Shown piece after piece: positions 22,314-33,281 of a stretch of 64,000 nucleotides of DNA (positions are counted from its first letter, which is position 1; every line of letters begins with the position of its first letter). Under the pieces are notes generated by a model, which searched no databases, was not told the origin of the DNA, and saw nothing but the letters and a program-made list of their open reading frames with translations. The DNA is from Lytechinus variegatus (Eukaryota > Echinodermata > Echinoidea > Temnopleuroida > Toxopneustidae): the NCBI RefSeq assembly GCF_018143015.1, contig NC_054743.1:34621934-34685933 (forward strand). The letters run 5' to 3'. The translations under genes were made by a program, and so were the position numbers.

Positions 22314-25300
22314 CTGAAAAAGAGAAACAAATATACACGTACATTTACTATCGACTATAATATCTGATAAGGGCAAGTCCAAGAATTCGCGCGCGTTACG
22401 TATGGGACATTTCAGAGGTTTCAATGACCTGAAAAATAGTGTTAATTGACTCTGATTAGATTGAATACCCTCATGATGGTAGACATCTAGGAGAAGAATA
22501 ATCATGGAAAAAATGGTGACATATGACCTTGACCTTGAACTTTTAGAGAGAAAAGATGGGCCGTTACGTATGGGACGCAGAGAAAAGACAATTTTTAGAA
22601 CATTTTTTTCAAGTTGAGAATTCTCTGAAAGTATTTCATTTGACAACTTGTAACTTAGTGTGATAGAATTCACAATACTCTAGTATATCTAAGGCAAGTT
22701 TCATGTCATAAGTCAAATCCCTCTAATTACAGACTCTAATTAAACAAATTAATGACATGTTACGTATGGGACAGTTACGTATGGGACATTTTGTCCCCAT
22801 AGAGAACGTACACAATTTTCCCCATAATTAAAAAAATTGAAATAATTTAAAATATAGAAATAACCAAAGAGTTTCTGTCTTTTCAAATGTTCTATTGAGA
22901 CATATTTGATATGACTGAAAAGGAAATTAGCCATTTTAACTTTTTTTTCCTTGTTTTTCATGGTTTCATGAATTTCTTATGTATTTCTATTGTTTTTTAT
23001 TTTTTTCATATTTTTCCATTTTCAAAATTTTTTCGCTTCAGTTGTTTTCATTAATCAGTATTTATAACAAATCAGTCCTTAAAAACTAAAGAAAAGGTAA
23101 ATAATCACTGTTTAGAGCACTCTTGAAATTTGTTTTTTCTCCATTCACTTTGTACACAAATCTCCCCATTGACATTGTGTGTAAATGTCCCATACGTAAC
23201 ATGTTGTCCCATACGTAACAATTTTTTAATTAACTTTTAATTAAAAAGTAAACTCTATTTTTGAAACTTTTTGTGGTATAACATTTTCATACTTTATAAA
23301 TTAGAACTTCCCAGAGATGCAACAATAAAAGTATTGTATTATGAGAAATAACTTTAAAAAACATCCTCAAAATGTTACGTATGGGACATTCCATCCTTGG
23401 ACAAGACCTAATTTGCATAATTAATTAGATGACACCACTTTTTTTCCCTCATAAGTATTAAGATGTTAGGGGGTCCATGTCCCACCTATGACTAAATCTC
23501 ACAAGTTTTGTTTTTATTTTTTATGAGTTTTTTATAATTGTCCCATACGTAACGCCCATTTTACCAATTATGCAAATTAGGTGCCCCAAATTAGCATAAA
23601 TATGCATATTATCACATTTCTCTTAATGAAATTTTAAAATTCCACATTTAGGCTTTCTTACTCCACCAAAGATAACTTCTTAAATTAAAGATGAAATTTT
23701 GCCTTCTAGGGTGACCTTTTCTTGGACTTGCCCATAACACATGTATGTACATGTAAACCTAGCACTACTGTGTATTTGTGCAGACATGAAGATATCTGTG
23801 ACTATAAAAGAATCTTAATTTAATCTCTCCAGAGTAATAATAGTAACATATGTTTTGATCTCGTACCCGTTTGAAATTTGAACAAAATTCCGGTCAGACA
23901 TGTATGTACTTGTCACTTTTCTGAAGCACTAAATGAATTCAGGTGCTTTTTTCAGCGCTTCATATACATGTACAGACTGGGTAACAATTTGGACCGTAAC
24001 AGCTCACATTGTGTAACTTAGTCAAATCAATGCTAATGGCTTAAATGTTTTTTTTGTAAGGACTCATTCTCAGCCCGTAGGCAGACCTTGATTGAAACTT
24101 TAATCAACAAGTGGGCCTTGACACAATACTAAAATAAACATAAATACACCTTACTGTTTCAATTTCTGAGAGGTAGGATAGGTACATGTAGGGACTATTT
24201 TCACTTTAGCAAATGATTTGCACAGTCTTACCAATAACTCAGTCTTACCAATATATTTGAAAGGCTTTCCTAGTTTGGTGAGTTGATTTAGACACTGCTC
24301 GACTACATTCGACGTCCACTGGTTGACCTTGTTGTGTTGGTAAGCACTGCCTCCGATGGTCCCTTCTACGGCTTCCTTGATAATGTTACTCACTTCATCC
24401 ACAACAAATGTAGTCTAAAAATGAAAAAAAAAGGTTGAAATTGTTAATATGACTGTATGATATGATAAAAGTCTTGTCCATGCCTCTGAAAGTTTCAGTG
24501 CCAGTATTCAATTTAATAGTCTACTCTTACCTTTTTTTTTTGGCTAAGCCAAGTAAAATGGTAATTACAATTAAACTCTTTGTGCACTGGGCCATGACCC
24601 CTCTGTGCTGAATCATTTTTAGGGAGGGAAACAATGGATTGTTTGCTTGAGCGTGAAAGGCGGCGCGTGGCGTGAGTGTGCATTTGTGCGAAGTACACAT
24701 GGAAAAGGTTGATTCACACGGTCTCTGAGTTAAATACCCAACCATGTCTTGAGGTCTTGAGAAATATTTTCAAGCTCGATTTGCGTGCCGTTGCCAAGAA
24801 AAAGACAATGAAATCAAGATGGCGACGTAAACATGGTGTAGGTATGTGACTATCGCGCAATATGATCTCAATACCGGGGCAGCGGTTTCAAAACGAGCTT
24901 GGGTTGCTCTGTAAGGGGTGGCTTTAAATGGGTTTAGATTTGGCAGTTTCTTGCCAATTTGGCTTATTTTCACCAATGACATAGCTGAAAAAAATCCCCT
25001 TTGCCTTGATGTTAAATTTTGAAGATCGGACGCATGGAAGTTGGATTTGGCTCATGTGAAAGTCTAATGTTGTCTTTACCATTGAAACCGGCCCTGGAGG
25101 TAAGTTTTGACAGTTTTTAAACCTATTTTTACAGCTTGTTAATATATTTTTCTTGGTGTGTGGTGAATATAAATCGAGTCTAAAAATCTGATCATTTATT
25201 TTTTACATCCTAAAAATTGATTGTCAGAAATAAACTGCCGTGAGAGTTGCGTGCTACGCGACCATCATGATGACTGATGAGTGCCGTGACGCCGGGAGCC

Positions 25301-28300
25301 CTGGCATGGGTGCACAGAGGGGTTATGCTAGCAGTTTGTGCATTGCATTGATGAATTATTTGCTTTTGAGATCTAGAGTCTACTTGCTTATATTTATATT
25401 ATTAGTTATTACATCCTTTGATGAATGTAAATATACACATTACACAATTTTAGCTTGTTTTCAGTATTTTGTTGTAAGATAATTGGGATGTCATTATCAT
25501 TTCTTTAGGCAAAACTAGCCTGAGGTCACCCAAGAAAAAATAAAATTAAAAAAATAATAATATAATTCTAGGTCCTGCATTGAATCATGTGCTCATACAG
25601 TTTTATGAAAGATTTTATTTTTGTTACTGATATATATAAAAGAGTAGAAACTGACATCAAAATTTTGTTCAATAAAAACATCTGTTAAAGTGACCAGAAA
25701 CTGGCAAACACAGGTTGACGCCATCTACGGCTTTTCCCATTTACTCATACACTGTTCCAGCCCGCACATAGTGCGTCGGACTAGCGCACGGCGTGTGTCG
25801 AAAAATGTTACGTATGAGTGAATGGAGGAAAACGTACATGTAGATGGCATCAACCAGTGTTTGCCAGTTTCTGGTCGCTTTAATTATAGGCCCAGATTTT
25901 TTTTTTCAGCAGTGACATTTGAATACATGTAGATAACTAATTAATTTGCTTATTGATAATTACTAATCAATACATTTATCAAATACTGCAATACTGAGAT
26001 CTCTCTGTAAGACAATATTCAATGTTTTATCATTCTGAAAGTTTTATTTAGAAGATGTGTTGTTGCAGAAGTTCCTGTCAAAAAATTCTAAAAGTTTGTA
26101 TGTGTTCGGTAATGAGTTTATGAACAATTAAACATATCAGTTTTGATAATTACTAATTAAATATTTAATACATTGATCAATTAAGACAAATATTGATATC
26201 CTTTCTCATCACCTCTTTTTTACTCCGTTTTATAGAGTAAAATGAATAATTTGTATAATTTTGTAAAAAAAAATTGGGGGGTCACGGTCGGTCACACATT
26301 TTGAATGGTCGCAATGGTACATGTAAGGCAATGGCAATTTAGAAATCTGATTTTCAATATTAAAAAAATCATAACTATTAATATTTGGCCTAGAGTAATA
26401 GTTAATATACAATTTTAAATGGATTTTTCAGCCCTTTCCAATGGACTACATGTAGGTTACAATGTAATTCCATGATTTTTATTTTTTTGGTCTCATACCT
26501 ACATGGTGGCAAGTTTTCCGTCTTTTCATAACATTTATCTTGTTTTTTAAATGAATTCTTGTTTAAAAATGAAATCGATAGCGTAGAAATGTCGGAAATG
26601 AAGACATTGATTCACAGGATTGAGGGCTAGATCTTTTAGAAGGAAAGTCGAAGTCTCGGGGGCGAAAGTTTCAGGTTTTTTGGCGGTACATGGAGATGAA
26701 TGGAAAGGAATTCCTGGCTCCGTGGAGAATAAGCATACGTTAGTAAATGATTTTTACTCTTAAGGAGCCTCCTGGGCCTGGCTAGTCTCAGCCAATTCAA
26801 TGATTCAGTCTTCAGAAAAGTCAAGATTTCCATCAATAATACTTCTTTTCTCACCATGTTCATGGAAAAAAAATAGAATCGAGCAAGGAGAAAATTTCGT
26901 TTTATTTCGTCTTATTCTACTACTAGATCTAAATCATGTCACACTGCAGTCTGTAAAACAGTACATGTAGACCAAAAGCTTTGGTCTCTGTAGTTGGTTG
27001 TTCTGCTGAACTCCGTTAGCTCCACTCACCAAAATACAGAGACAGAAGTTCTAGCTCGATCTGTACAGGGGACTCAATGGCCATATGTTTATGTATTATT
27101 AAGTTCGGATAAACGGATGTGAAGCAAGGTGCGCGACTAGTCGCTGTTTTTTCCCCTTTCAAGTTTATTTTCCCCGTTTTGGTGCATTTCATTTGCAGGC
27201 CAAAACAGAATAATAATCTTTATTTTGGTAGGCCTACAGTTCTTTAATTTTCTTTTTAGGCAGTGTATACAGCCACACGCGTGTGTCTTTACCATCCAGC
27301 CACACGCGTGTGGTTATATCCAGAACACCTATCTGTGGATACCGCCACACGCCGCCAGTAATAACAGTAAAACGCGTATGTAGGTCTGACCGTCTATATC
27401 ACGATCAAAATAACCTCATTTCTTCATTAAATTCTTACATTCTAAACCACTCTGATTTCTTTAAATCGTTTCAATTTCATTCTCACCGTCTTCTTTCCTT
27501 GCTTTTCTTGTCTGTTAAAGGCCGCCTGTTAAATAGCAAATTTCCACACTTTTTCTACTTGTGTCGATTCTCTACTGACTCTAGGCTATGTGCGCGTACG
27601 TGCGTACGTACGAAACCCAAACTGTGTATGTCTACTACTGCGCTGCGCTAACGCTGTATGGGTCTGCCACCGCGAAGGAAGCCAGAATCGACACAAGTAG
27701 AAAAAGAGAATTTGCTGTTAAACAGACGACCGTTTGTAACAAGACAAGAAAAGCAAGGAGAGAAGATGGTGAGAATGAAATTGAAACGATCTAGGGCCTA
27801 AGGATATTCAAAGGGGTTTAGAATGTAAGAATTTAATGAAGAAATGAGGTTATTTTGATCGTGATATAGACGGTCAGACCTACATACGTGTTTTACTGTT
27901 ATTACTGGCGGCGTGTGGCGGTATCCACAGATAGGTGTTCTGGATATAACCACACGCGTGTGGCTGGATGGTAAAGCCAGACACACGCGTGTGGCTGTAT
28001 ACACAGATTACACTGCCTTCTTTTTATATAGGGCCTAATGTATTTTTATGTTGTTGCTCGTTTTAATAGTAATGAGAATTTTTTTTTTTATTTAAAATGC
28101 TAAAAAAAAAACTTGAAACAGACGGCTGACAGCTGTCTAGTCACAATGATGCGTGATGATAATTTGAACCCGTTTCCCAGCTGCGCTGGTAGGTAGCGCG
28201 TAGCCGTTGCTACTCTCCGCTTGATCGCGATCGAGACTAGAGTTCCGCCGCCGCAACCGGGGGGGAGTTCAGTAAGTTACGATAGGCTTAACAACGTCAA

Positions 28301-28459
28301 CAACAGACACCCGGGTCGGGAACTCAAGTTGGAATTTTCACAAAAAAGTGGTGGTACATTACCGCTATTTGGACACATTCATCGCTTTCTCCCTTATTAA
28401 ATAGATCTACATGTTCATTAATGGATACTTACCTCTTCGGCAGTTTGAAAATCATCCAT
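22165..28459 (-). CDS. DYNLT1: Dynein light chain Tctex-type 1
   Basis: Tctex-type light chain of the cytoplasmic dynein motor. In the known family it forms a homodimer that binds dynein intermediate chain and adapts cargo. Exons 28459-28433, 24414-24249 and 22313-22165 splice with GT/AG borders. They encode 113 residues, the usual length for the family. The N-terminus is MDDFQTAEE. The second exon reads [20 protein letters not shown], then [11 protein letters not shown] and [11 protein letters not shown]. The last exon gives [20 protein letters not shown] and ends [10 protein letters not shown]. Every segment agrees with the family pattern, and no truncation is visible. Intron 1 (4 kb) carries a foldback and a TTAA-flanked MITE. 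Intron 2 (1.9 kb) is mostly one 1.36-kb repeat-bearing element. Confidence 0.97.
22371..23733. mobile_element. Non-coding DNA transposon with an interspersed 15-bp motif (GTTACGTATGGGACA)
   Basis: The ends are a perfect 14-bp inverted pair, GGGCAAGTCCAAGA and TCTTGGACTTGCCC, flanked by the 4-bp duplication ATAA (22367-22370 and 23734-23737). Inside are eight copies of GTTACGTATGGGACA or a near match. Forward copies start at 22395, 22563, 22759, 22774 and 23374; inverted copies are at 23186-23200, 23205-23219 and 23539-23553. The copies at 22759 and 22774 abut exactly. The sequence between motifs is AT-rich with no transposase-like frame. The 11-base GGGCAAGTCCA terminus is shared with the TTAA-flanked MITE family of this window (for example 59607). 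It lies in DYNLT1 intron 2. Confidence 0.85.
24062..24125. repeat. Inverted fragment of the CTGCAGA-type dispersed repeat
   Basis: Read in reverse, TTGATTAAAGTTTCAATCAA followed by GGTCTGCCTACGGGC matches the right part of the copy at 808-985. Only this end is present. Confidence 0.5.
24249..24414 (-). CDS. DYNLT1: DYNLT1 exon 2
   Basis: It encodes residues 10-64 plus the first base of codon 65. The acceptor is TTTTAG and the donor GTAAGA, in phase 1. It contains the first helices ([31 protein letters not shown]). Confidence 0.95.
25689..25879. mobile_element. Palindromic MITE flanked by TTAA
   Basis: It starts AGTGACCAGAAACTGGCAAA and ends TTTGCCAGTTTCTGGTCGCT. Both arms continue with a (GT)TTGACGCCATCTACG / CATGTAGATGGCATCAA pair. 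TTAA lies at 25685-25688 and 25880-25883. TTAA targets are the habit of piggyBac and Kolobok transposases; the sequence alone does not decide between them. It lies in DYNLT1 intron 1. Confidence 0.8.
26520..26790 (-). repeat. Dispersed repeat, inverted relative to 12100-12700
   Basis: On the minus strand this contains AGTAAAAATCATTTACTAAC, CCGCCAAAAAACCTGAAACT, TCGCCCCCGAGACTTC, CTTCTAAAAGATCTAG and ACAAGAATTCATTTAAAAAA, in the same order as in TIMM13 intron 1. It lies in DYNLT1 intron 1. Confidence 0.65.
27259..28017. mobile_element. Foldback element with CACACGCGTGTG arms in DYNLT1 intron 1
   Basis: A 759-bp inverted repeat with arms of about 340 bp. The left arm begins GGCAGTGTATACAGCCACAC and the right arm ends ACACAGATTACACTGCC. 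CACACGCGTGTG occurs twice in each arm, and GCCACACGCCGCCAGTAATA pairs with its complement near 27895-27920. The centre, at about 27580-27660, has CGTACG-rich sequence. Open frames across it are a consequence of the palindrome. The arms remain highly similar, so the element is fairly young. Confidence 0.85.
28433..28459 (-). CDS. DYNLT1: DYNLT1 exon 1 (27-nt coding part)
   Basis: It encodes MDDFQTAEE, with the donor GTAAGT after GAG. The exon is too short for an ORF search but matches the conserved N-terminus of the family. Upstream (28460-28760) no TATA box is evident. A CpG-rich stretch lies just inside the intron at about 28150-28330. Confidence 0.93.
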
Positions 28460-28870
28460 ATTGATGAAATTTATTCTTCAAACACGTAAATTTCAAGAGT
28501 TGGGATAGGTTCTCGCACAGTTTTCTATTTACAAGTTGACCCCGGTGACCTTTCGTTGGCAAGAGGTTGTTGGGTGAATTGACTATGTTTTATCCCGTTA
28601 CGAGCTATGGTAATCTATTTCTAAAATGTAATTTATGATTCATCATCATTGAAGAAGGTAATGGCAAGTATTAACATAAGTGAGATATTCTAATTCTGTA
28701 CTGTTAAGGGATGAAAGAAAAATTATTTGGTCGTAATTATATATATATATTACCTAGTTATCCCCTACGTAATAATGGACGATTCCAATCATAATTGAAA
28801 ATAGCTACATGTATATCAAACCAAATTCGACGTCGCCAATTTGGTAATTCGAAAATTATAATGATCACAG

Positions 28871-29036
28871 AAAATGAGGACGGGGAGAAGAAGAAGAAGA
28901 AAAAAAAGAAGAAAAGAAGATGAAAAGATTGATAAAAGTATTTAGAATGAGGAGAAATCATGAAAAAAATAGGAGGAGGAGAAGAACAAGAAAAAAAATG
29001 AGAAAAGGATTTAGAATGAGGAGAAATCAAAAAGGT
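28871..29036. repeat. Polypurine tract with an internal duplication
   Basis: Over 160 bases almost all A or G on the plus strand (GAAGAAGAAGAAG runs). TTAGAATGAGGAGAAATCA is present twice, near 28940 and 29010. The minus-strand open frame over it is low complexity. It lies upstream of the DYNLT1 start. Confidence 0.85.
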
Positions 29037-29514
29037 ATTGACATCATAACCAGGGCATTATTTTCTTTAGATAGGACTATAATAATCCACTAGACATGAT
29101 ATTGCTTAATTATTATGAATAAATGCGTCACTTTTTGCCCCCCCTCCCTCCTTCTACCCGGTGCCGCCCCTAGCAGAAGAAAAATAATCATTCATTAAAG
29201 TATTCCGGTTGGGATTTTTTTTTGATTGGGCCTATACAGTGCGTCGCACGAAAAAACTAAACCCGGATTTAGCAATGATTTATCATCATAACTTTATTAT
29301 AAATAAAGTAGACGAATTACTTACCAATGTAAAGCTTAGAATCTCCTCTTTTGTCTGAAATCACTTAGATTATTCCTCATTCACGCATTTAAGTGAGCAA
29401 AAATAATTTGAAGAAAGGATATGAAAAAATCATTTGGCGGGGGGTATCTGAATTTCAAAAAGAAAATCACATGCCTAAAAACTTCAATATCTGCTCTTTC
29501 ATTTCATACCTTAA

Positions 29515-30283
29515 AGGTCAATTCCACTCCAGCAAAATATTGATTTGAATAAGTAGAGAAAAATTAAACCAGCATAACATTGAAAATTTCATCAAAATCG
29601 GATGTAAAATAAGAAAGTTATGGCCTTTTTAAAGTTCCGCGTATTTTTCACAAAACAGTGATATGCACAACTCGGTGACATGCAAATGAGTCAGTCGATG
29701 ATGTCCATCACTCATCGTTTTTTTATTGTTTGAATTATACAATATTTCACTTTTTACAGATTTGACCATAGAGACCGACTTGACTGCACCATATAGTATT
29801 AAACAATGCTAATTCCACATGTTCAGGGAGGAATTAATCACTGTTTCAATTAACAATGAGGAGAAAATTAGAATATTTCATATCTCATATAATAAAATAC
29901 AAAAGAAATAGTGAGTTGATGACGTCATCAGTCTCCTCATTCGCATACCGACCAGGATGTGCATATAACTGTTTTGTAAAATTAAGCGAAACTTTAAAAT
30001 GTCATAAATCTCTTTTTTACATCCGATTTTGATGAAATTTTCAGTGTGTGTGTATGTGTGTATTTGAGTTTTGTCAGACGTGTATCAATCAGATATGATT
30101 ATTTACGTCTGGGACCGATATTTAACGTCACCATCCGAAAGACGTGACCAGGGCTCGAACCTCTGCATCAATTTGTAACTTCCCCACAGCTTGGATTACA
30201 GGCGCACGCCACAACGCCCAGTGTTATGCTTGTTTGATTTTTTCTATTTATTAAAATCAATTTTGTCAGGGTGGACTTGTCCT
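29515..30283. mobile_element. TTAA-flanked MITE (Kolobok-like), nested, itself interrupted by a SINE
   Basis: TTAA lies at 29511-29514 and 30284-30287. The ends are AGGTCAATTCCACTCCAGC and GTCAGGGTGGACTTGTCCT, inverted partners. It shares internal blocks (GATTTGAATAA, TCGATGATGTC, GACGTCATCAGTC, GCATACCGACCAGGAT, CCGATTTTGATGAAATTTTC) with 41910-44268 and in part with 49255-49960. It has no coding capacity. Confidence 0.85.
30048..30224 (-). mobile_element. tRNA-derived SINE nested in the TTAA MITE
   Basis: CAGTGT is present at 30042-30047 and again at 30219-30224, consistent with a target duplication. The uninterrupted order (TTTTCAGTGTTATGCTTG) is seen in the copy at about 44190. On the minus strand the insert begins GGGCGTTGTGGCGTGCGCCT (A-box-like) and carries GGTTCGAGCCC (B-box). 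The left end is TG-rich. Confidence 0.75.
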
Positions 30284-30782
30284 TTAAGCTATGATAAATC
30301 ATCGATAAATCTCTGTTTCGTTTTTTTTTTTTGGACGCACTGCATAGTGTGAAGCAAAATGAAGCGCAAATCCTCCACCACTATTGCATGTCTTTTCTGT
30401 TTTCGATCTTACGCAAATTGAATACTTGATTCTTCTTTTTTTCAGTTTTACACCAATTAAGTTTGTGAGGCAACTGCTATTTTTTTGTCGAGAGAGGGTG
30501 CTAGACATCTATATCACTGAAAGTTTTTTTAAAGTTTCTTCTTCCAGTCTGGTACAGTCCGCCACTGGCGTATTATCGTGCCTTGAAGTTTGGACAAACC
30601 CAAGGAAGTTTTTTGGACATAATTTTTTGCATGTCTCGAAAGCTATTGAGATCTGTTTGCAATGCGACATATAGATGTCTCCATAGATATATGCATATTA
30701 TGCATATCACATAAGTCACCCATATTTTCCCCAATCGGCCGCTCAAAGTTGATTTTTGTTTGTTTCTTTGAAGGGGTTGTCC

Positions 30783-32780
30783 CAGTGGTGTAATGAGCCA
30801 AAAAAATTGAGGGGGCTCGATATGGCGTATCGCGTAAAATTAAGAAGTTACGAGCGAGCGAGCAAAAATTCTGACATTTTTATTACAAAAATCCAAGTTC
30901 GTGATGTATTTGACATAGAATTTGGAAAATAATATTATATTTCACCCTTATCCCTTCCCTTTCCTTTTCTTTTTTTTTTTCTTGATCGTACCTTTATTTT
31001 GGGGGGGGCAAAATGCCCATGTCCTAACAGTAATTTCTTAGCTTTATTATATAAGCAACATAAATGTGTTATAATTTCATAAGTCCAATGTAGATAGTGT
31101 GAGCGCGAAGTGCGAGCTAAACAATTTTGAAATTTCATGTATTTTGTCCTGAAAATTGAACATTCTGGGTAATGTTTTTGAACCTGAACAAGATGCGTAT
31201 GTAACTAGACAATTACTGCATGCGCGAAGCGCGAGCAGAAATTTTTATTATATGTTCTGGCCTTGTCGAAAAGGGACCTGCTAAGGACGTTTTGCATTTA
31301 GCCATTAAGACGACACATATTTCAATGATTAAATAATGCGAGCGCGAAGCTCGAGCTGAAAATATTTTGACGTTCCGACCTAAAAAATAACATTCTACGC
31401 ACTTTTTGTAATCATAAACGGTATAAGTATATAACCAAACAATTCATGCGAGCGCGAAGTGCGAGCAGAAAAAAAATGAGATTTGAAACCTAAAAACGGG
31501 GTATAATTTGGTGTCTGATCCTACATTAATCATGCGAGCGCAAAGCGTGAGCAGAAAATTTTTGATATTCTGATCTGAGACTGGATATATAGGCTTATAA
31601 TGATTTAAATAGAGAACAAGCAGGGTATCTCAATAAACATGCCTGCGCGTTTTTCCGATTTTGACCTAGAATCTGGGCATTCTACATGTTCTAAATACCC
31701 TTTTTTCATCATGAAAATCTATAAAGCGAGCGGGAAGCGCGAGCTTAAAATATTTGACATTCCTATCTGAAAAAGGTAAATTTAAGCTCTGCATTTCAAG
31801 CACTTTGTAGGAAAATTGTGAGGTGGATATGAATCACAGTTAAAAAAAGATCTGATATGTTTCATTATTATTACTTTGAGTTTTAACATAGGACAGGGAC
31901 ATTCTGAGAACACTATGTCATCATTTGAAAATGATGACTATCTTCCCATTTCTCATCCTAAGCAGAAGATGAAACTTGTCGATATTCCATTCTTAAAAAG
32001 GGTCAATTCGATCGTTTAATTAATATCTTACATGTATTTATTAATCTAATAAGCCTAATGAGAGCGAGAAATCTGTTAATATATTATGGTCTGAATAAGA
32101 TGCACGAGTTAATATATTTTCAACAATTAATGCGAGCGCAAATCGAGAGCCGAAATTTTTGATAAACTGTCATGAAATGGGGATTTTAAGTAGTTTTTAT
32201 AGAATTAAAATTGAGATATACATATCAAATCGCCAATCAAAATGCGAGCGTGAAGCGCTAGCTGTTATGTTTCGACAATTTGACCTGGATAGGGATATTT
32301 GAGAACTTTATGGAATACAGGAAAATAATAGGTATCTGACAAATCAAATTTTGCGAGCGCCGCAGAGAGAGCAGAAAATGCTAATATTCAGAAGATAAAA
32401 CATAATTTTTTTACAGAGCACTTAAAAAATCAACAAAATAATTAAAGTCCGAGTTCCTAGCTGAAATATGTTTTATATATTGACTTCAAAATTCGATATT
32501 TAAGCTCCGCATTGAGCAAGATATATAAATCATCTCAAAGTCAATGCGAGCGCGAGCGAAAATTTTATACTGTACAGTGACATGAAATATTTAAAATATT
32601 ATTTTCCAAGTCTTCCCCTTATCTTATTCTATTCACTCGTCTTCCTCTTCTTATGTTTCCCTTTCTTTTTTCTCCTCTCTTTTCCCTTCTTTTTTTCTTT
32701 TGTCCCCTTTTTCCTTTTTTTTTGCTCCGCCGATAGGGGGAGGGGGGCCCGGGCCCCCTGGATCTGCCTATTACTTATCA
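30783..32780. repeat. Degenerate array with a GCGAGCGCGAAGCGCGAGC motif
   Basis: At least ten units share an ATGCGAGCGCGAAGCGCGAG-type core followed by CAGAAAATTTTTGA-like AT-rich sequence. Cores lie near 31099, 31221, 31337, 31446, 31532, 31724, 32130, 32242, 32353 and 32543. The usual spacing is about 110-120 bp, with gaps where units have decayed. The left flank has GAGGGGGCTCGATATGGCG and the right flank ends in a pyrimidine tract and GGGGGAGGGGGGCCCGGGCC. The core contains GCGC-GAA-GCGC, which can fold on itself. The array boundaries are approximate and the element type unknown. Confidence 0.75.
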
Positions 32781-32833
32781 CGTGCAGATGAGTGCGTTAA
32801 CTGTTTTCAAAACAGACTTGTCAAATTCAGAAA

Positions 32834-33062
32834 AAAACTTAGGAATAATTAATTTGGAGAACGATTTATTTTTTTGTATTTCTGTGTTGTTAATTACAAT
32901 GTGTCGCCCATTTTGTCTAAGTGTTTTTTTTTCACAACATATGTATTATTAATATTTTTTTGCAACGGATACAAATATTTATGTTTATATATGGCATACA
33001 ATTCGTTTTTATTTGATGGAAGTGAAATAAATAAATTTGAATTTGTATTTGAATTTGAATGA
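32834..33062 (+). mobile_element. Probable LINE 3' tail
   Basis: The stretch ends in AAATAAATAAATTTGAATTT, followed by GTATTTGAATTTGAAT. This is a TTTGAAT-repeat tail of the type found at 3' ends of invertebrate non-LTR retrotransposons. No coding part is visible. The assignment rests on the tail only. Confidence 0.4.
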
Positions 33063-33281
33063 TTATTGATTTTATGGATTTTTATAAAGCTATCGATTTT
33101 TTCTGGAGATATACGGTATTTTCATGCCCTCGAAATATTGGGGGATGATTGTATAGGCCATCATCCACCTGATTTTTTTTTCGATATAATAATCCCCCGT
33201 CCCCCGGGATCGACACCCATGATTATGTTCAAATATATTGATAATTTACTTCCATCGCCTTGTGCATGTTTAAGCACAATA

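Larger units (their letters stand above)
29237..30342. mobile_element. Mariner/Tc1-like MITE carrying nested insertions
   Basis: The left end CAGTGCGTCGCACGAAAAAA, followed by GGATTTAGCAATGATTTATC, is the inverted partner of the right end (GATTTATCATAGC side, ending GGACGCACTG). TA flanks both ends. The inverted repeats exceed 45 bp. The unit is split by the TTAA-type MITE 29515-30283. A related, inverted copy is at 36686-36922. Assignment to Tc1/mariner rests on the CAGTGCGTCCCAC-type end and TA target. Confidence 0.75.

Noticed and set aside
24513-24982. Three minus-strand open frames upstream of DYNLT1 exon 2
   Set aside because: They fall in intron 1, have no splice connection in phase and show no similarity to dynein light chains or other families I recognise.
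30384-30674. 96-residue plus-strand frame after the nested elements
   Set aside because: It is short, begins within repeat-flank sequence and has no recognisable domain or splice context.
31099-32560. GCGAGCGCGAAG array considered as a CRISPR-like array
   Set aside because: The genome is eukaryotic, repeats are degenerate, spacing is irregular and no cas genes exist.
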